Of a stretch of 64,000 nucleotides of DNA, positions 38,028-47,031 are shown piece after piece. Numbering within the stretch: position 1 is the stretch's first letter; every line of letters begins with the position of its first letter. The notes below the pieces were generated by a model. It had not been told where the DNA came from. It ran no database searches and saw only the letters and a program-made list of their open reading frames with translations. The translations under genes were made by a program, and so were the position numbers. Source of the stretch: Cognatiluteimonas telluris (GTDB lineage: Bacteria > Pseudomonadota > Gammaproteobacteria > Xanthomonadales > Xanthomonadaceae); NCBI RefSeq assembly GCF_011320095.1, contig NZ_JAANOY010000003.1:124001-188000 (forward strand), written 5' to 3'.

Positions 38028-38076
38028 GCAACAAGGGGAGGGACCCGATGCGGCGACATGCCGCACCGGTGGGACT

Positions 38077-38106
38077 GGCGGCGCCGGAAGGCGCCGCCTT
38101 TTTTTT
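38077..38106 (+). terminator. Terminator after beta-helix copy 3
   Basis: GGCGGCGCC (38077-38085), loop GGAA, GGCGCCGCC (38090-38098), then eight T residues. The strongest terminator in the window; the flippase gene downstream needs its own promoter or read-through. Confidence 0.93.
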
Positions 38107-38221
38107 GACCGGCAGGAACCGCCCGCGCCAGGCGGCAGGCCGGTGCAGCGCCATTCACCTAGAGCGGACCTTCACTTCGCGGCCGGTAGGGTTCCGTGTT
38201 GTCATTGCCCGGACGTGGTGG

Positions 38222-39592
38222 ATGGAATTGCAGACGAGTGGGCCCGATGTCGCGGCGACGGGCCCTGCCAGGGTCCTTGCGCGTTGGCGGGGGCTTCACG
38301 TGCCCCCGGGCCTGAAGCGGGCCCTCACCACTGTGTCGATGCTTGGCCTGGCCACCGCCAGCGGTGCGTTCATGGTGTTCCTGACCCAGACGCTGCTCGC
38401 GCGCGAACTGGGCCCGGCCGCCTACGGATTGTTCGCATCGTCGCTGGCGACGGTGACGATGGTCGGTCCGCTGGCTGGGTTCGGCCTGACCCAGTTCCGG
38501 CTCAAGGTCTATGGCGCGGAAGGGTGGGCGGCCAATCGCTGGCTGCGGCCATCGCTGCGCTTCACCCTGCTCACGACGTCGCTGGCGCTGGGGATCCTCG
38601 TTGCATGGTCGCTGTTCATCGCCCCGCACAACGGCACCCGCTTTGCCTTGCTGGCGCTGACCCCGGTGGTGTTCAGCATCCTGGCGATCGACCTGGTCAG
38701 CAACAAGCTGCGACTGGAAGAGCGCTTCGGGGCGATGGCGTTGTGGCAGATGGCCATCCCGGCCAGCCGGTTGCTGGTCGCGTTCGCCCTGTTGTTGGTG
38801 CCGCAGCTGACCGGACGCTTCGTGGCGCTGAGCTATTGCATGATCTCGATCCTCGTCGCGCTGTCGGTATTCCCGCATGTGCGCAGGATGGTGAGCGGGG
38901 ATATCGAGTTGCACGGGCACGGGCCGCGCCCGGCGGCCTCCGACCGGGTGGCGATCGATCCCGGGGTTGCCTCCCTGTGGTCGCAGGCGTGGGCCTACGG
39001 CGCCTTCGCGGTGCTGTATCCGGTGTTCTTCCAGATCAGCACGATCCTGCTCAAGTACCTGCACAGCGACGCCCAGGCAGGCATGTACAGCATTGGCCTG
39101 GCGATCATGACCGCGGTCTACCTGATCCCGGCGACGATCTACCAGAAGTACCTGCTGCTGAAACTGCACCGCTGGAACACCCATGACGTTGCGAAATTCT
39201 GGCGGGTGTACCGGCAGGGCAACGTCGCGATGCTGCTGCTCGGGCTGGTGATCAGCGCCGGGATCGTGCTGGTGTCGCCGTGGATCGTGCCGCTGGTGTT
39301 CGGTGAGCGCTATCGCGGCGTGGTCGGGATCCTGATGATCCTGGCGATCTGCGCGCCGATACGCTTTCTCTCGACGGCGATGGGCTCCGCGCTTGTCACC
39401 GACAACCACATGCGCCTGCGGGTAGTCGCGATGGCGATGGCGACGGTGGTCGCGGTACTGGCCAACCTCCTGCTGATCCCGCGTTTCGGCGCGCATGGGG
39501 CGGCATGGGCCACGGTTGCGAGCGAACTGGTGTTGCTCGCAGGCACGTATTGGGGCGTGCAGAAGTTCAATCGGCCGCAGCGTGCGGCGTGA
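38222..39592 (+). CDS. Oligosaccharide flippase, Wzx-like
   Basis: A 456-residue polytopic membrane protein with about 12 hydrophobic segments, of the polysaccharide-biosynthesis/MATE-like superfamily. The N-terminal ASGAFMVFLTQTLLARELGPAAYGLFAS is the typical first-helix signature. It is expected to flip undecaprenyl-linked repeat units to the periplasm. The ATG at 38222 is preferred; a longer in-frame extension to 38048 runs through the terminator. It is not MurJ, which is encoded separately at 17865. Confidence 0.85.
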   Translation: MELQTSGPDVAATGPARVLARWRGLHVPPGLKRALTTVSMLGLATASGAFMVFLTQTLLARELGPAAYGLFASSLATVTMVGPLAGFGLTQFRLKVYGAEGWAANRWLRPSLRFTLLTTSLALGILVAWSLFIAPHNGTRFALLALTPVVFSILAIDLVSNKLRLEERFGAMALWQMAIPASRLLVAFALLLVPQLTGRFVALSYCMISILVALSVFPHVRRMVSGDIELHGHGPRPAASDRVAIDPGVASLWSQAWAYGAFAVLYPVFFQISTILLKYLHSDAQAGMYSIGLAIMTAVYLIPATIYQKYLLLKLHRWNTHDVAKFWRVYRQGNVAMLLLGLVISAGIVLVSPWIVPLVFGERYRGVVGILMILAICAPIRFLSTAMGSALVTDNHMRLRVVAMAMATVVAVLANLLLIPRFGAHGAAWATVASELVLLAGTYWGVQKFNRPQRAA

Positions 39593-39660
39593 CTGAATCC
39601 TCCATTCAGGCAGGCGCAGATTTAACAAGCTTGTCACGGCGCGATCCTTATCAAGGCAGC

Positions 39661-40842
39661 ATGCCAGCCCACTCCGGTTACCGCCCCAGGTCGCCCAGCT
39701 TCAAACCGCGCGAGCCCGAGGGGCCGCGCGTGTTCAGCGTCCGCGCCATCTACGCGCTCTTCGCCTGCTGGACGTTGTTCTCGGTGTTCGTCTACAGCCA
39801 CTTCAGCCAGCTGGGCGATGCCAATTCCTACCTTTCCGGCGCCTACGACGACACCGGCCAGGCGCGGACCTATTTCATCACCCTGTTGGCCACGCGCCTG
39901 ATGGCGCTGGTGCACAGCGACCTCGTCGCGCACCTGGTCTATTCGATGTTCGCCGCAAGCGGCGTGGCCTACATGGTCAAGCAGGCGCGGGTGCATGGCC
40001 GCTATCGATGGGCGCTGCTGGCGATCCTGCTGTGTCCCAATTTTGGCGTCTGGGCATCGGTGATCGGGCGGGAGGCGTTGTTCATCGGCCTGCTCGGATT
40101 TTTCATGGGCGCGGTCATCGGCTATTACACCCAGCGCGGCTTCGGGCGGCTGCTGCTGGCGCTGGCCTGCGTGGGCGGGATGGTGTTCATCCGCTCGCCC
40201 TATGGCATCGGCACGGCGTTGTTCCTGCTGATGTTCCTGGTCTACCTGTGGGGCCCAAGGACGCAGCTGAGCGTGGGCGTGCAGTTCCTGGGTTTCGCGG
40301 CGGTGGCGGGATTCGTGCTGTTCCTGTGCTGGCCGATGCTCGACGACTACATCGCCGGCGACGTGCTGCCCAAGGCCAAGACCTTCTTCACCATCAATTC
40401 CGACACCACGCGCCTGTGGATGAACCTGACCACGACGCCGCAGCTGTTCAAGAGCCTGTGGTGGACGCTGCCGATGGCGCTGGTGGGTCCGACACCCGGC
40501 GAAGTGGCGTCGCGGCCCTTGATGCTGCCGTTCTTCCTGTCTGGCGTGATGGTGCTGTGCGTGCTGCTGTTCTCGCTGCACGTCGCGTGGCGCCGCTCGC
40601 CACCGGGACTGGTGCGCAAGATCCTGGTGCTGGGCTGGATGCCGGCGATGGCGCTGATCCTGGTGTCGTACGTGCCGTTCGGCGTCTACAACCCGGGAAG
40701 CGGCATCCGCTACGAGTCGTGCTTCCTGCTGTTCATGATCCTTCCTTCCATGTTCCTTTCTGCCGTCACCGCCGAAGAGCCGGAGGCGCCGCTGGTCGGC
40801 GTCATCCCGCGTGGCGAGGAATGGCGCGTCCTGGTGCACTGA
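39661..40842 (+). CDS. Polytopic membrane protein, candidate polysaccharide polymerase (Wzy/EpsG-like)
   Basis: A 393-residue protein with about nine to ten membrane segments and hydrophilic ends. The segment CPNFGVWASVIGREALFIGLLGFF resembles the GREA/GKDA-type motif of EpsG-like polymerases. A large loop near residues 235-275 (KTFFTINSDTTRLWMNL) would be periplasmic. I do not recognise the family firmly. The call rests on topology and on the position between the flippase and the glycosyltransferase, where Wzy normally sits, as no other polymerase candidate exists. The ATG 39661 has only a weak ribosome site. Its stop overlaps the next ATG (TGATG). Confidence 0.6.
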   Translation: MPAHSGYRPRSPSFKPREPEGPRVFSVRAIYALFACWTLFSVFVYSHFSQLGDANSYLSGAYDDTGQARTYFITLLATRLMALVHSDLVAHLVYSMFAASGVAYMVKQARVHGRYRWALLAILLCPNFGVWASVIGREALFIGLLGFFMGAVIGYYTQRGFGRLLLALACVGGMVFIRSPYGIGTALFLLMFLVYLWGPRTQLSVGVQFLGFAAVAGFVLFLCWPMLDDYIAGDVLPKAKTFFTINSDTTRLWMNLTTTPQLFKSLWWTLPMALVGPTPGEVASRPLMLPFFLSGVMVLCVLLFSLHVAWRRSPPGLVRKILVLGWMPAMALILVSYVPFGVYNPGSGIRYESCFLLFMILPSMFLSAVTAEEPEAPLVGVIPRGEEWRVLVH

Positions 40843-42032
40843 TGAAATTCGTCTTCTACGCCAACACCGACTGGTACCTGTTCAACTTCCGGTTGTCGAC
40901 CGCGCTGGAATTGAAATCGCACGGACACGAGGTGGTGATGCTGTCGCCGCCGGGCGAATTCGGAGGGCGCTTCGCCGCGCTTGGCTTCCGCTGGATCGCG
41001 TTGCAGATGGATCGGGCGAGCCTGAATCCGCTGCGCGAGGCGGCGACGCTGCGCCGGTTGGTGCGCGTGCTCAAGGACGAGAAGCCGGACGTGCTGCACA
41101 ACTTCACCGTCAAGTGCGCGGTGTACGGCGCGCTGGCGGCGCGTGCAGCGCGCGTACCGGCGGTGGTGAATGCCGTCGCCGGGATGGGGTATGTCTTCAC
41201 CAGCGAGCGCGCCCACGCCCGTGCGTTGCGACCGGTGGTGAAGGCGCTGATGCGCGGCACGCTCGGCGGCGGGCATTCGCGGCTGATCCTGCAGAATCCC
41301 GACGACGCCGATGCCTTCATCCAGGCGCGGATGGTGGCGCCCGACCGGATCCGGGTGATCCGCAGCTCCGGCGTCAACACCAGCCGCTTCGTTCCGCGCC
41401 AGAGACAGGCCGATCGCAGGCCGCTGCGGGTACTGCTGGCGGCGCGACTGCTGTGGGAAAAGGGCGTCGGCGAATACGTCGAGGCCTCGCGCATGCTCAA
41501 GGCCGAGGGGCGCGATGTGGAGTTCCTGCTCGCCGGCATGCCGGATTACGGCAATCCTCGCTCGGTCAGGCTGGAGCAGGTGCAGCAATGGGCCAGCGAA
41601 GGCGCCGTCGAGTGGCTCGGGCATGTCGACGACATGGCGGCGCTGCTCGGTTCCGTGGACGTGATGGCCTTGCCCAGCTATTACCGCGAAGGAGTCCCGA
41701 AAAGCCTGATCGAAGGCGCGGCGAGTGGGCTGGCACTGGTCACCACCAACCTCGCCGGCTGCCGCGAAGTGGTCAGCCGGCACGGCGTCGATGGATTGCA
41801 CGTGGAGCCACGCGATCCGCGTGCGCTTGCCGAGGCGCTGAAGCAACTGGACGATGACCGCAATCTGGTCGCGTTGCTTGGTGCCCGCGCGCGGGAGAAG
41901 GCATTGGCGCATTTCGACGAGCGCGCGGTGATCCACAGCACGATCGACGTCTACGACGAGCTGCTGCGCGATCGCGTCACCCGCCGCAAGGAGCCCGCGC
42001 GCGTGGAACTCTGCGACCTCGGCACGTCCTGA
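40842..42032 (+). CDS. Family 4 (GT-B) glycosyltransferase
   Basis: A 396-residue cytoplasmic retaining glycosyltransferase. The N-terminal Rossmann half starts MKFVFYANTDWYLFNFRL; the C-terminal half has LLAARLLWEKGVGEYVEA. The nucleotide-sugar site GVPKSLIEGAASGLALVTTNLAGCREVV supplies the E-x7-E-like element. It resembles the WbpX/PglA-type enzymes that add the second sugar to a lipid-linked hexosamine. It is the only additional glycosyltransferase in the locus. Coupled to the polymerase candidate by TGATG overlap. Confidence 0.88.
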   Translation: MKFVFYANTDWYLFNFRLSTALELKSHGHEVVMLSPPGEFGGRFAALGFRWIALQMDRASLNPLREAATLRRLVRVLKDEKPDVLHNFTVKCAVYGALAARAARVPAVVNAVAGMGYVFTSERAHARALRPVVKALMRGTLGGGHSRLILQNPDDADAFIQARMVAPDRIRVIRSSGVNTSRFVPRQRQADRRPLRVLLAARLLWEKGVGEYVEASRMLKAEGRDVEFLLAGMPDYGNPRSVRLEQVQQWASEGAVEWLGHVDDMAALLGSVDVMALPSYYREGVPKSLIEGAASGLALVTTNLAGCREVVSRHGVDGLHVEPRDPRALAEALKQLDDDRNLVALLGARAREKALAHFDERAVIHSTIDVYDELLRDRVTRRKEPARVELCDLGTS

Positions 42033-42039
42033 CACGGCC

Positions 42040-42906
42040 ATGGGCCTGATCCATGCGATCGTCGTCTGGCTGACGTACCCGCTCGCGCTGACGACCTGCC
42101 TGCTGCTCGTCGGCGTGCTCGCGCTGGCGTTGCGGCGCAAGGTCTGGGCTGCGGCGCTGGTCGCGGTCGGGTTGGGCTGGTCGGCCCTGTGGTCGATGCC
42201 GGTGATGTCCGATGCCCTGCGAATGAGCCTGGAGCGCGAGCACACAGCGGTGCCCGCGCGCGCCCTGCCGCACGCCGACGCGATCGTGGTGCTTGCCGGC
42301 GGTGGCGGCTACGCGCGCATGGATCGCGCTGGCCTGGACCTGGACGAGATGCACGACAGCAGCAGGATCGCGGCTGGCGCGCGCGCGTGGGTTGCCGGTG
42401 TCGCGCCGGTGGTGATCCTCAGCGGTGGCGTCGGTCCGCCGGGCCATCGCGAGGCGGACAACATGGCGCGCGTGATCGCCCGACTGGGCGTTCCGCGCAA
42501 GGCGCTGCTGCTCGAGGATCGCAGCCATTCCACCCGCGAGAACGCGCAGTACACGGCGCAACTGGCGCGAGAGCATGGCATCCATCGTGTGGTGCTGGTG
42601 ACCTCGGCGTTGCACATGCCGCGGGCCAGCCTGCTGTTCCGCAAGGCCGGACTGGACGTGATCGCGCAGCCGGTTCCGGAGATCGCCGATCGCGACGACT
42701 GGCTGGATCGCTGGTTGCCTTCTCCACGCGCGTTGTGGCGCAGCGGCCGCGCATTCAAGGAATACGCCGGCCTGCTCGGCGCGACGCTGCGAGGACCCCT
42801 CGGCGACGCCGCACCGCGCGTGCAGTGCACGGGTGAAGACGCGGCGAAGACATCGCCAGGATGCGCGCCGGAATCTTCACGCCATTCAGGCATGGGCGGC
42901 CCTTAG
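42040..42906 (+). CDS. DUF218 (YdcF/SanA/ElyC-like) membrane protein
   Basis: A 288-residue protein with two N-terminal membrane helices (about residues 5-50) and a DUF218 domain. DUF218 motifs are DAIVVLAGGGGYAR, VVILSGGVGPPGHREADNM, EDRSHSTRENA and LVTSALHMPRA. Family members act in envelope homeostasis; ElyC affects undecaprenyl-phosphate usage, which would suit an exopolysaccharide locus. The exact function is unknown. It begins eight bases after the glycosyltransferase gene. Confidence 0.82.
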   Translation: MGLIHAIVVWLTYPLALTTCLLLVGVLALALRRKVWAAALVAVGLGWSALWSMPVMSDALRMSLEREHTAVPARALPHADAIVVLAGGGGYARMDRAGLDLDEMHDSSRIAAGARAWVAGVAPVVILSGGVGPPGHREADNMARVIARLGVPRKALLLEDRSHSTRENAQYTAQLAREHGIHRVVLVTSALHMPRASLLFRKAGLDVIAQPVPEIADRDDWLDRWLPSPRALWRSGRAFKEYAGLLGATLRGPLGDAAPRVQCTGEDAAKTSPGCAPESSRHSGMGGP

Positions 42907-43058
42907 GCTTCCTGAACGGCGGGAGTCCTGCCGAGTCCAGCCACCCGCGATCCGCGTTCGATGTTGACGATGCGATCGTGTTTCCCCCGCATGGCGGCGG
43001 TTTCGCTGCCGGCACGATCGGAAGATCGTCGTGCCAGAGAGCCACGGAGATCCGACTA

Positions 43059-44162
43059 GTGAATACCATGATCCGCGCCCTTGTGATTCCGGCTGCCGCG
43101 CTCGTGCTGCTCAGCGGCTGCATGGGACAGCAACTGTCGACCGGTGAAACGCCGCGCGACAATTTCATCCAGACCGGCGAAGTGAAGGTGGTGCCGATCA
43201 CGCCCGAACTCGTCGCGGCCAATGGCCCCATCGCCGAAGCGCCGGCCAGCGTCCCGCAGGAACTGCTGTCCTACCAGCCGTCGTCGTACGAAATCCAGCC
43301 GGGCGACACGCTGCTGGTCACCGTTTGGGACCACCCGGAACTGTCCACGCCCGCCGGCAGCCAGCAGCAGGCCGTCGCCAACGGCCGCCAGGTGCAGCCC
43401 GACGGTAATTTCTTCTTCCCGTATGCGGGCAAGACCAACATCAAGGGCAAGACCATCGAACAAGTGCGCAGCATGCTCACGAGCAAGCTCGGCCGTTACC
43501 TCAACGATCCGCAGGTCGACGTCAACGTGGTCGGCTACGGCAGCCGGGTGACGCTGCAGGGCGCATTCACCAACCCCGCGCCGATCGACATGACCACGGT
43601 GCCGATGACGCTCGCGCAGGCCGTTGGTCGCGCCGGGATCGACGCAGATCGCGCCGACACCTCGGGCCTGCTGCTCACGCGTGACGGCAAGACCTACGCG
43701 CTGGACCAGGATGCGCTCAACCGCAACGGCAGCCTGGCCCAGGACATCTACCTCAAGGCCGGTGACCGGATCTTCCTGCCGTACAACGACCGCAAGGAAA
43801 TCTATGTGGTCGGCGAAGTCACCAAGCCGCAGTCGATGAGCTTCCGCACCACCAACCTGAGCCTGACCCAGGCGCTCGGACGCGCCGGTGGGCTGGAGCA
43901 GAGCACGTCCAACGCCAGTGCCGTGTACGTGATCCGCGGCAGCGAGGACATGAAGACGACGCCGGCCACGGTGTACCACCTGAACATCAAGTCGCCAGCG
44001 GCGTATGCACTGGCGGACCAGTTCATGCTGCATCCGGGCGACGTGGTGTTCGTGGGCGCCGCCGGCATCACCCGCTGGAACCGCTTCGTGAACCAGCTCC
44101 TGCCCTTCAGCGGCATCCTGCGCAACGCCTCGTTGCTGAATGGCAACGGCAGCGGCCTTTGA
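43059..44162 (+). CDS. wza: Outer-membrane polysaccharide exporter lipoprotein Wza
   Basis: A 367-residue OPX protein forming the export channel with Wzc. The lipobox LLSGC sits at the end of a short signal peptide. The polysaccharide export domain begins SSYEIQPGDTLLVTVWDHPEL, with SLBB-type repeats VTLQGAFTNPAPIDM and IYVVGEVTKPQSMSF. I prefer the GTG at 43059 because CGGAGA lies eight bases before it; ATG 43068 is the alternative. It is the last gene of the locus, followed by a terminator, and stands 152 bases from the DUF218 gene. Confidence 0.93.
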   Translation: MNTMIRALVIPAAALVLLSGCMGQQLSTGETPRDNFIQTGEVKVVPITPELVAANGPIAEAPASVPQELLSYQPSSYEIQPGDTLLVTVWDHPELSTPAGSQQQAVANGRQVQPDGNFFFPYAGKTNIKGKTIEQVRSMLTSKLGRYLNDPQVDVNVVGYGSRVTLQGAFTNPAPIDMTTVPMTLAQAVGRAGIDADRADTSGLLLTRDGKTYALDQDALNRNGSLAQDIYLKAGDRIFLPYNDRKEIYVVGEVTKPQSMSFRTTNLSLTQALGRAGGLEQSTSNASAVYVIRGSEDMKTTPATVYHLNIKSPAAYALADQFMLHPGDVVFVGAAGITRWNRFVNQLLPFSGILRNASLLNGNGSGL

Positions 44163-44174
44163 TCCGGCAGTGAC

Positions 44175-44208
44175 CGACAAGCCCGCCCAGGCGGGCTTGT
44201 CGCATTTT
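44175..44208 (+). terminator. Terminator closing the exopolysaccharide locus
   Basis: CGACAAGCCCGC (44175-44186), loop CCAG, GCGGGCTTGTCG (44191-44202), then CATTTT. Twelve-bp perfect stem 12 bases after wza. Confidence 0.88.
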
Positions 44209-44234
44209 GGCCGGCAGGCCGCCGCAGATTTCCT

Positions 44235-44263
44235 TTGAACCCGCCGACGCGCGGTCCCATACT
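44235..44263 (+). promoter_or_regulatory. Promoter of the small gene at 44291
   Basis: TTGAAC (44235-44240), a 17-base spacer and CATACT (44258-44263). A start near 44270 leaves a leader of about 20 bases. Confidence 0.75.
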
Positions 44264-44290
44264 TTCACACCGCTTTTACCGGACACCGTC

Positions 44291-44599
44291 ATGGAGCCCA
44301 TGTCGCTTGAAGATCTGGCCCTGCTCGAAGTCCTGCAGAGGATCGACCAGCACGTCGTGCTGACCGACAACGACAATGCCATGCGCCAGCGCATGATCGA
44401 TGGCGCGCTCATCGAGGAGGGCGAGTACGGCCTGTCGCTGACCGCGGCCGGCATCGAGTTGTGCAAGTCGCTCCAGCACCGCCTCGCCGCCGACCAGCAG
44501 GCCGCGAAGATCACGCAGCAGCGGGAGGACGACGCCGCCGGGCAGCAGGGCACGCAGGTCCCGCAGTCGCACGAGGAAGGCGTCACCGCCATCGATTGA
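44291..44599 (+). CDS. Small hypothetical protein, possible winged-helix fold
   Basis: I do not recognise this 102-residue protein. The first 65 residues (LEDLALLEVLQRIDQHVVLTD, then LIEEGEYGLSLTAAGIELCKSL) have the helix-helix-wing rhythm of small winged-helix or phage-regulator-like domains. The tail is Gln/Asp-rich and probably disordered. A good promoter precedes it, and it sits between the wza terminator and radA. A regulatory role for the neighbouring locus is possible but is only inferred. Confidence 0.65.
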   Translation: MEPMSLEDLALLEVLQRIDQHVVLTDNDNAMRQRMIDGALIEEGEYGLSLTAAGIELCKSLQHRLAADQQAAKITQQREDDAAGQQGTQVPQSHEEGVTAID

Positions 44600-44666
44600 C
44601 CGCGCTGGTCTCGCCCGCTGCGATTCCGGCGGGCTAGAGTGTCGGCACTTCAACGCCGGCATCCCA

Positions 44667-46058
44667 ATGGCCAAGACCGCTACCGCCAAACGCTCCGCCT
44701 ATGTCTGCGGCGAGTGCGGCGCCGACCACAACAAATGGCAGGGCCAGTGCGGCGAGTGCGGCGCGTGGAACTCGCTCAGCGAGATCGTGCTGGACGCGGT
44801 GGCTGCGCGCCCCGCGGCGGCGCGGCGGGACGGCTGGGCAGGCCAGGTCGACGCGCCGGCGGTCACCGCGCTCAAGGACGTCCAGCAGGGCGAACACGCG
44901 CGGGTTTCGACCGGCATCGGTGAATTCGACCGCGTGCTCGGCGGCGGCCTGGTCGAAGGCGCCGTGGTGCTGGTGGGCGGCGATCCCGGCATCGGCAAAT
45001 CGACGCTGTTGTTGCAGGCGGTGGCGTTGATGGCATCGACCCTGCCGGGACTGTACGTCACCGGTGAGGAATCCCTGGCACAGGTAGCCGGACGCGCACT
45101 ACGGCTCGGGCTTCCGATCGATGGCCTGCACGCATTGGCCGAAACCGGCATCGAACGCATCCTCGAGCATGCCGCGCGCATGCGTCCGCGCGTCATCGTC
45201 GCCGACTCGGTGCAGACGCTGTGGACCGAGCAGCTCACCGCCGCGCCCGGTTCGGTCAGCCAGGTGCGCGAATCCGCTGCCCGCCTGGTGCGCTACGCAA
45301 AGGAGACGGGGACGGCGGTCTTCCTCGTCGGCCACGTCACCAAGGAGGGCGGCATCGCCGGCCCACGCGTGCTCGAGCACATGGTCGATGCGGTGCTGTA
45401 TTTCGAAGGCGAAAGCGGCAGCCGCTTCCGCGTCCTGCGCGCGTTCAAGAACCGCTTCGGGGCGGTCAACGAGCTCGGTGTGTTCGCCATGGGCGAGAAG
45501 GGCCTGAAGGAAGTGCCCAATCCCTCGGCGATCTTCCTCTCCGGTGGCAGCACGCCGCAGTCCGGGAGTTGCGTCATGGTCACGCGCGAAGGCACCCGGC
45601 CCTTGCTGGTGGAAGTGCAGGCGCTGGTCGACGCCTCGCCGCTGTCCAATCCGCGCCGGGTCGCGGTCGGCCTGGAGCAGAACCGGCTGGCGATGCTGCT
45701 CGCGGTGCTGCACCGCCATGGCGGCGTCATGGTCGGCGACCAGGACGTGTTCGTGAACGTCGTTGGCGGCATCCGCCTGCAGGAAACCGCTGCCGACCTG
45801 CCGGTGTTGTTGTCGGTATTGTCCTCGCTGCGCGACCGGCCGCTGCCCGACAAGACGATCGCCTTCGGCGAAGTCGGATTGTCCGGGGAAATCCGGCCGG
45901 TCCCCAACGGCGAGGAGCGCCTGCGCGAAGCCGCCACGCACGGCTTCCGGCGCGCGATCGTGCCGAAGGCGAACGCGCCCAAATCCGGTCATTTCAAGGG
46001 GCTGGAGATCATCGCCGTCGAGCGGCTTGCCGACGCCATGGCGACGGCCGAAGCGTAA
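44667..46058 (+). CDS. radA: DNA repair protein RadA
   Basis: RecA-like ATPase/helicase that promotes branch migration in recombination. The 463-residue product has the zinc finger CGECGADHNKWQGQCGECG (about residues 12-30) and Walker A GGDPGIGKST (about 107). The RadA-specific KNRFG motif (in RAFKNRFGAVNELG) and a C-terminal Lon-protease-like domain follow. Start, length and motif order are standard. Confidence 0.97.
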   Translation: MAKTATAKRSAYVCGECGADHNKWQGQCGECGAWNSLSEIVLDAVAARPAAARRDGWAGQVDAPAVTALKDVQQGEHARVSTGIGEFDRVLGGGLVEGAVVLVGGDPGIGKSTLLLQAVALMASTLPGLYVTGEESLAQVAGRALRLGLPIDGLHALAETGIERILEHAARMRPRVIVADSVQTLWTEQLTAAPGSVSQVRESAARLVRYAKETGTAVFLVGHVTKEGGIAGPRVLEHMVDAVLYFEGESGSRFRVLRAFKNRFGAVNELGVFAMGEKGLKEVPNPSAIFLSGGSTPQSGSCVMVTREGTRPLLVEVQALVDASPLSNPRRVAVGLEQNRLAMLLAVLHRHGGVMVGDQDVFVNVVGGIRLQETAADLPVLLSVLSSLRDRPLPDKTIAFGEVGLSGEIRPVPNGEERLREAATHGFRRAIVPKANAPKSGHFKGLEIIAVERLADAMATAEA

Positions 46059-46389
46059 GCCGGCGACCGGCGTCCGCCCCGTTCCCGCGCCGGGCCCGAG
46101 TGACGGATTCCAGGTGCCCGGCGTGGTCGCGGAGCCATGCCGCCGCTCGGGCAACGGGAGGGTACCAGACGTCGCCAAGGCGCTGCTCTTGGCGCGCCGC
46201 CAGCGCTTTGCCGGGTCGCGATCGACGTCGCAGCCGGCTGCCCGTCGCCACGCGTGGCGCAGCCGCTTCGCGCCTGCTTCACCGTCGTCGCATCTTGGCC
46301 TCACGCCTGCGCGCGATGCTGTCTCCGGTGGACACAGGTTGGCGGGGATCGGCTCCGCTGGTCGCCACCCATCGCACGAGGAGCAACAT
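46059..46389. other. Gene-free interval after radA
   Basis: 331 GC-rich bases in which I see no gene, repeat or terminator. It presumably contains the promoter of the following membrane-protein gene. Confidence 0.5.
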
Positions 46390-46941
46390 ATGGCAGCTGA
46401 CCCGCGACCGGCACTGACTCGACATCCCCGCCGCTGGAGCAAGGTGATCTGGGGCACCGCCGCCACGCTGCTCCTGGCCCCGTGGGTCGCCATGCATTTC
46501 ACGCGCGAAGTGGACTGGGCGCCTGGCGACTTCGCGGTGATGGGGGCCCTGCTGGCGATCACCTGCGGTCTTTGCGAACTGGGCATGCGGCTGTCGGGCA
46601 GCACCACCTACCGCATGGGTTTTGGCGTCGCCGTGGTGACGGGTTTCCTCACCGTCTGGGTCAACCTCGCCGTCGGCATGCTCGGCAGCGAAGGCAATCC
46701 GGCCAACCTGGCTTTCGCCGGGGTATTGCTGGTGGCGGCCACCGGAGCGTTGCTCGCGAAGTTCCGGCCGATTGGAATGGCCCGCTCGATGCTGGCCGCG
46801 GCGCTTGCGCAGGTCGCGGTCGCCGTTTATGCCTTCGCGGGAGGTTATCGCGAGGTCGTGGTGCACATCACGGTGTTCGCGATTGCGTGGCTGGTCTCGG
46901 CGTTGCTCTTCCGCGCGGCGGCGAAGCAACAGCAGGGCTAG
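46390..46941 (+). CDS. Six-helix membrane protein of unknown function
   Basis: A 183-residue protein with a short basic N-terminus and six predicted membrane helices. They begin near residues 20 (WGTAATLLLAPWVAMHF), 45, 73, 102, 125 and 150. I do not recognise a catalytic motif. Many proteobacteria carry similar small inner-membrane proteins beside unrelated genes. The start at 46390 follows CGAGGAGCAAC. No transporter signature or conserved charged residue within helices stands out. Confidence 0.75.
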   Translation: MAADPRPALTRHPRRWSKVIWGTAATLLLAPWVAMHFTREVDWAPGDFAVMGALLAITCGLCELGMRLSGSTTYRMGFGVAVVTGFLTVWVNLAVGMLGSEGNPANLAFAGVLLVAATGALLAKFRPIGMARSMLAAALAQVAVAVYAFAGGYREVVVHITVFAIAWLVSALLFRAAAKQQQG

Positions 46942-47031
46942 GCCGTGGCAGGCGCCCGGCATCGGCCAGGGATGCGGGCATGGCCGGGAAATGCCTGCAT
47001 CGCGCGGGTTTCCCTGCGCGAATACGCGCGG

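Noticed and set aside
42907-43058. JUMPstart/ops element before wza
   Set aside because: No GGCGGTAG-type core could be found in this gap or before the WecA-fusion gene.
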